A DNA stretch of 64,000 bases, taken from contig NZ_JADOER010000004.1 of the NCBI RefSeq assembly GCF_018739865.1, positions 1,002,157 to 1,066,156 on the forward strand. Direction: 5' to 3'. The first letter of the stretch is position 1. Every line of letters begins with the position of its first letter. The stretch is from Leptothoe kymatousa TAU-MAC 1615 (GTDB taxonomy: Bacteria; Cyanobacteriota; Cyanobacteriia; Phormidesmidales; Phormidesmidaceae). Shown here piece by piece: positions 61,534 to 64,000 of this stretch. The position numbers and the translations under genes were made by a program. Under the pieces are notes generated by a model. That model was not told where the DNA came from. It saw only the letters and a program-made list of their open reading frames with translations, and did no database searches.

Positions 61534-63867
61534 ATGGCGACTACCCCAACTCCCAAATGGCAGCTTCCCACGGATGAACCCATGTCCGCCGACTGGGTCG
61601 ATACGGTTCAACGGCTGGCGGGGTTGCCCAACCCACCGAAACGCGGTGCAGAACTTCTGTGGCGGCGCGGCATTCGCACCGCTGAGGGGCTAACGCTATT
61701 TATCAATCCAGATGCCTATGGACCCACATCGCCCGAGGCCTTTGGCACCGAAATGACCCAGGCCCTAGGGCGTATCCTCCAGGCGATCGAAAACGACGAA
61801 ACCGTTACCATCTGGGGCGACTTCGATGCCGATGGCATTACCTCCACGGCGGTGCTGTGGGATGGGCTGCGGCAGTTTTTTGGGCCAGACAGGCTCAACT
61901 ATTTCATCCCCAATCGGCTGACCGATTCCCACGGCTTATCCATCCACGGCCTCGATGCCCTGGCCGACAAGGGCACCACCCTGGTGATCACCTGCGACAA
62001 CGGCAGCACCAACCTCACCGAAATAGACCATGCCCGCAGCCTCGGCATTGAGGTGATTGTCACCGACCACCACACCCTGCCCGCCGAGCGCCCTCCCGTG
62101 GTGGCCATCGTCAATCCCCGCTACTTTGCCGCCGATCATCCCCTGGCCCATCTGTCCGGTGTGGCGGTGGCCTATAAGCTGATCGAAGCCCTCTATGCCG
62201 CCACAAAGGGCAGCCCCATCAACGTGGCGCTACGGCCCTTGGCAGAACTCACTGACCTGGTGGCCATTGGCCTGATTGCCGATTTGGTCCAGCTCAGCGG
62301 CGACTGTCGATATTTGGCCCAAATGGGAATTCGGCAGCTGCAGACCCACCTGCGAACCCAGGCGCCGATTCGGCCTGGTGTGGCGGAGCTACTCAAGCTG
62401 TGTCGCCGCACCGGCGATCGGCCCACGGATATTTCCTTTGGCATTGGTCCCAGAATCAATGCCGTGAGCCGCATCCATGGCGACGCCCAGTTTTGTGTCG
62501 AACTGCTCACCAGCCAAGACCCCGACCATTGTCGGGAGCTGGCCCAGCAGACCGAATGGGCCAACACCCGCCGCAAGGCCTTGCAAAAGGATGTGCACAC
62601 CCAGGTGATTCAGCGCCTGGGCGAGCTGGATATGGCCACGGTGCAGGTGATTGTGCTGGCGGATGCCCAATGGCCCACGGGGGTGTTGGGCATTGTGGCG
62701 GGGCAGGTGGCCCAGGAATATGGCAAGCCGACGATTTTGCTCACCATCGATGGCGAGGTGGCGCGGGGGTCGGCCCGGTCGGTGAATCGGATCGATCTCT
62801 ATCAGCTGGTTACCGAGCAGTCCCATTTACTCACCAGCTTTGGTGGTCACCCCTTTGCGGCGGGGATGACCCTGCCCGTGGACAATGTGGCGGTGTTTGC
62901 CGCTGCCCTCAACCGGCAGCTGCGGCAGATAGGCAGTCCCTCTGGGCCGACGATTCAGGTGGATCTTGAAATTAGCGTCTGTGAGCTGGGCAAAGGGCTG
63001 TTTCAGCAGCTCAATTTGCTAGAACCCTATGGCATGGGCAATCCGGTGCCGCGCCTGCTGATTCGCAATGCTTGGTTTGATAATACTTGGCACCAAAAGA
63101 TCAAGGACCCGGTGTCCAACCGCAAGCTGCGGTTTATTAAGACCCACTTTTTACTCAAGGACGATACCTGTACGGCTGGATTTCCAGGACTGTGGTGGGG
63201 CCACTACAAGGATGATTTGCCCGTGGGGCGGTGTGATGTGGTGGTGGAGCTAGATTTTAATGCCTATTCACGGCAGAAGAAGCCCCAATATGGGGGCTAT
63301 GAGGTGCGCATTGTGGATGTGAGAACAGTGCAGGCTGAGGCTGAGGTAACTGCGCCGACGCAGCAGGTAATTGATTTGCGATCGCAAGAAACAGAATCAG
63401 AGCCAGCCGATGGTCTGGTGGTGACCCAGTGCCCCACCACCTGGCAGGAGTTGCGACCCTGGTTTCATCAGGCCACACAGCAGCATACGCCGCTGGTGCT
63501 GGCTTATAAGCCCCCTGCTGAGGTGCAGGCGCCAATGGAGGTGTGGAAGCAGCTGGTGGGGGTGGCGAAATATGTGGCCCGCACCGGGAAAACGGTGACA
63601 ATAGCGGAGCTGATGGAGAAACTAAGCATTGGATACGCTGCCTTAAAGGTGGGGCTGGCGGCGCTGGAGAGTTTTGGCTTTCGGGATGAGGCAGGGACTG
63701 CCCAGGCGGTGGTGCTGACCTACGAGGCTGGTTTGGCAGCTGACAGGGAACAGCAACAGGCTGGTCTGCGGTTGTTTTTGGCTAGCTTGGAAGAAGAACA
63801 GTTTCAGCGACAATATTTTTCTAATGTGCCGGTGAGTGTGGCGCAGCAGGTGATGCAGGCAGATTAA
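61534..63867 (+). CDS. recJ: Single-stranded-DNA exonuclease RecJ
   Basis: RecJ degrades single-stranded DNA 5' to 3' in recombination and base-excision repair. The DHH phosphoesterase motifs are intact: Asp96-x-Asp98-x-Asp100 (WGDFDADG), the VITCDNGS motif, Asp178-His179-His180 (TDHH), and the DHHA1 domain motif SFGGHPFAAGMTLP near residue 435. It has 777 residues, about 200 more than the E. coli enzyme. The extra C-terminal part holds an OB-like region and a helix-turn-helix-like stretch (TVTIAELMEKLSIGYAALKVGLAALESFGF). It is divergent from the AI-2E transporter. Confidence 0.95.
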   Translation: MATTPTPKWQLPTDEPMSADWVDTVQRLAGLPNPPKRGAELLWRRGIRTAEGLTLFINPDAYGPTSPEAFGTEMTQALGRILQAIENDETVTIWGDFDADGITSTAVLWDGLRQFFGPDRLNYFIPNRLTDSHGLSIHGLDALADKGTTLVITCDNGSTNLTEIDHARSLGIEVIVTDHHTLPAERPPVVAIVNPRYFAADHPLAHLSGVAVAYKLIEALYAATKGSPINVALRPLAELTDLVAIGLIADLVQLSGDCRYLAQMGIRQLQTHLRTQAPIRPGVAELLKLCRRTGDRPTDISFGIGPRINAVSRIHGDAQFCVELLTSQDPDHCRELAQQTEWANTRRKALQKDVHTQVIQRLGELDMATVQVIVLADAQWPTGVLGIVAGQVAQEYGKPTILLTIDGEVARGSARSVNRIDLYQLVTEQSHLLTSFGGHPFAAGMTLPVDNVAVFAAALNRQLRQIGSPSGPTIQVDLEISVCELGKGLFQQLNLLEPYGMGNPVPRLLIRNAWFDNTWHQKIKDPVSNRKLRFIKTHFLLKDDTCTAGFPGLWWGHYKDDLPVGRCDVVVELDFNAYSRQKKPQYGGYEVRIVDVRTVQAEAEVTAPTQQVIDLRSQETESEPADGLVVTQCPTTWQELRPWFHQATQQHTPLVLAYKPPAEVQAPMEVWKQLVGVAKYVARTGKTVTIAELMEKLSIGYAALKVGLAALESFGFRDEAGTAQAVVLTYEAGLAADREQQQAGLRLFLASLEEEQFQRQYFSNVPVSVAQQVMQAD

Positions 63868-64000
63868 GAGGAACATGAAAGTGGTGCCCAGCTAGAGGCT
63901 GAGCACCAGACAAATAAACTAATTCATGTTTGATCGTCATTGTCTAAGGAGACAACACTTTTCGATAAACCGTTGAGCGAAAATCTTCGCTAAAGCCAAC
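63868..64000. other. Intergenic end of window
   Basis: Only 133 bp follow recJ. A partial inverted repeat (CCCAGCTAGAGGCTGAGCACC region, 63888-63909) may belong to a terminator. No gene start is visible before the window ends. Confidence 0.4.

Noticed and set aside
62400..62969. 189-residue plus-strand frame inside recJ
   Set aside because: Shadow frame; the recJ frame has intact DHH and DHHA1 motifs across the same DNA.
1..64000. tRNA or rRNA genes
   Set aside because: I looked for the T-loop pattern GGTTCGAATCC and similar and for rRNA-like stretches in the intergenic regions and saw none; a covariance search would be decisive.

Overview
The window is chromosomal DNA from a cyanobacterium. 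It encodes NDH-1 subunit H (ndhH), a phylloquinone branch (menA, menC, menE and a DHNA-CoA thioesterase), the AAA ATPase Ycf46, a Pix-type phototaxis operon with a DXCF cyanobacteriochrome, and two pentapeptide-repeat proteins. The octamer GCGATCGC (HIP1) occurs at least 25 times in 64 kb, where about one would be expected by chance. Genus cannot be fixed from the sequence; no rRNA or tRNA gene was seen.

Layout. 0.6-4.3 kb: fabI, an SRPBCC protein and a DNA-methylase-like protein with a broken catalytic motif. 4.3-6.4 kb: an RsbU-like phosphatase and RsbW-like anti-sigma operon on the minus strand. 6.7-14 kb: a secreted protein, rsmH, ndhH, two pentapeptide-repeat genes flanking a membrane protein, and a lipoprotein. 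14.7-19.8 kb: bcsB-bcsA cellulose synthase. 20.3-29.0 kb: pixG-H-I-J-L, the best-defined system here, in which a DXCF photoreceptor (PixJ) feeds a hybrid CheA (PixL) and two output receivers (PixG, PixH); a moaD gene follows. 29.4-34.4 kb: small conserved genes, two minisatellites, mltA and an ABC-ATPase-like protein that has lost its Walker motifs. 34.8-38.7 kb: an ABC exporter, a coiled-coil protein, a CoA-binding protein and YjbQ.

38.7-41.6 kb: an accessory pocket with two tandem-repeat genes, a Uma2 nuclease-like protein with a heptad-repeat tail and a NACHT NTPase carrying three glycine-leucine tetrad membrane blocks. 41.7-47.4 kb: a glycosyltransferase, a DUF1554-like secreted protein, a cupin, birA and an M23 peptidase. 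47.4-51.3 kb: phylloquinone genes. 51.3-64 kb: mutS2, a DUF790 nuclease-like gene, a PilH-like receiver, upp, yggT, a 37-residue membrane protein, ycf46, an AI-2E family permease and recJ.

The most interesting items are the NACHT protein with its 12-bp DNA repeat, the complete DXCF PixJ operon, two enzyme relics that keep their fold but not their catalytic motifs, a pair of ~100-bp dispersed repeats upstream of unrelated genes, and a tiny unannotated membrane protein. Gene packing is tight: several convergent pairs abut or overlap (4283/4285, 7551/7555, 33550-33593, 37787-37790, 38681/38682, 47796-47875).
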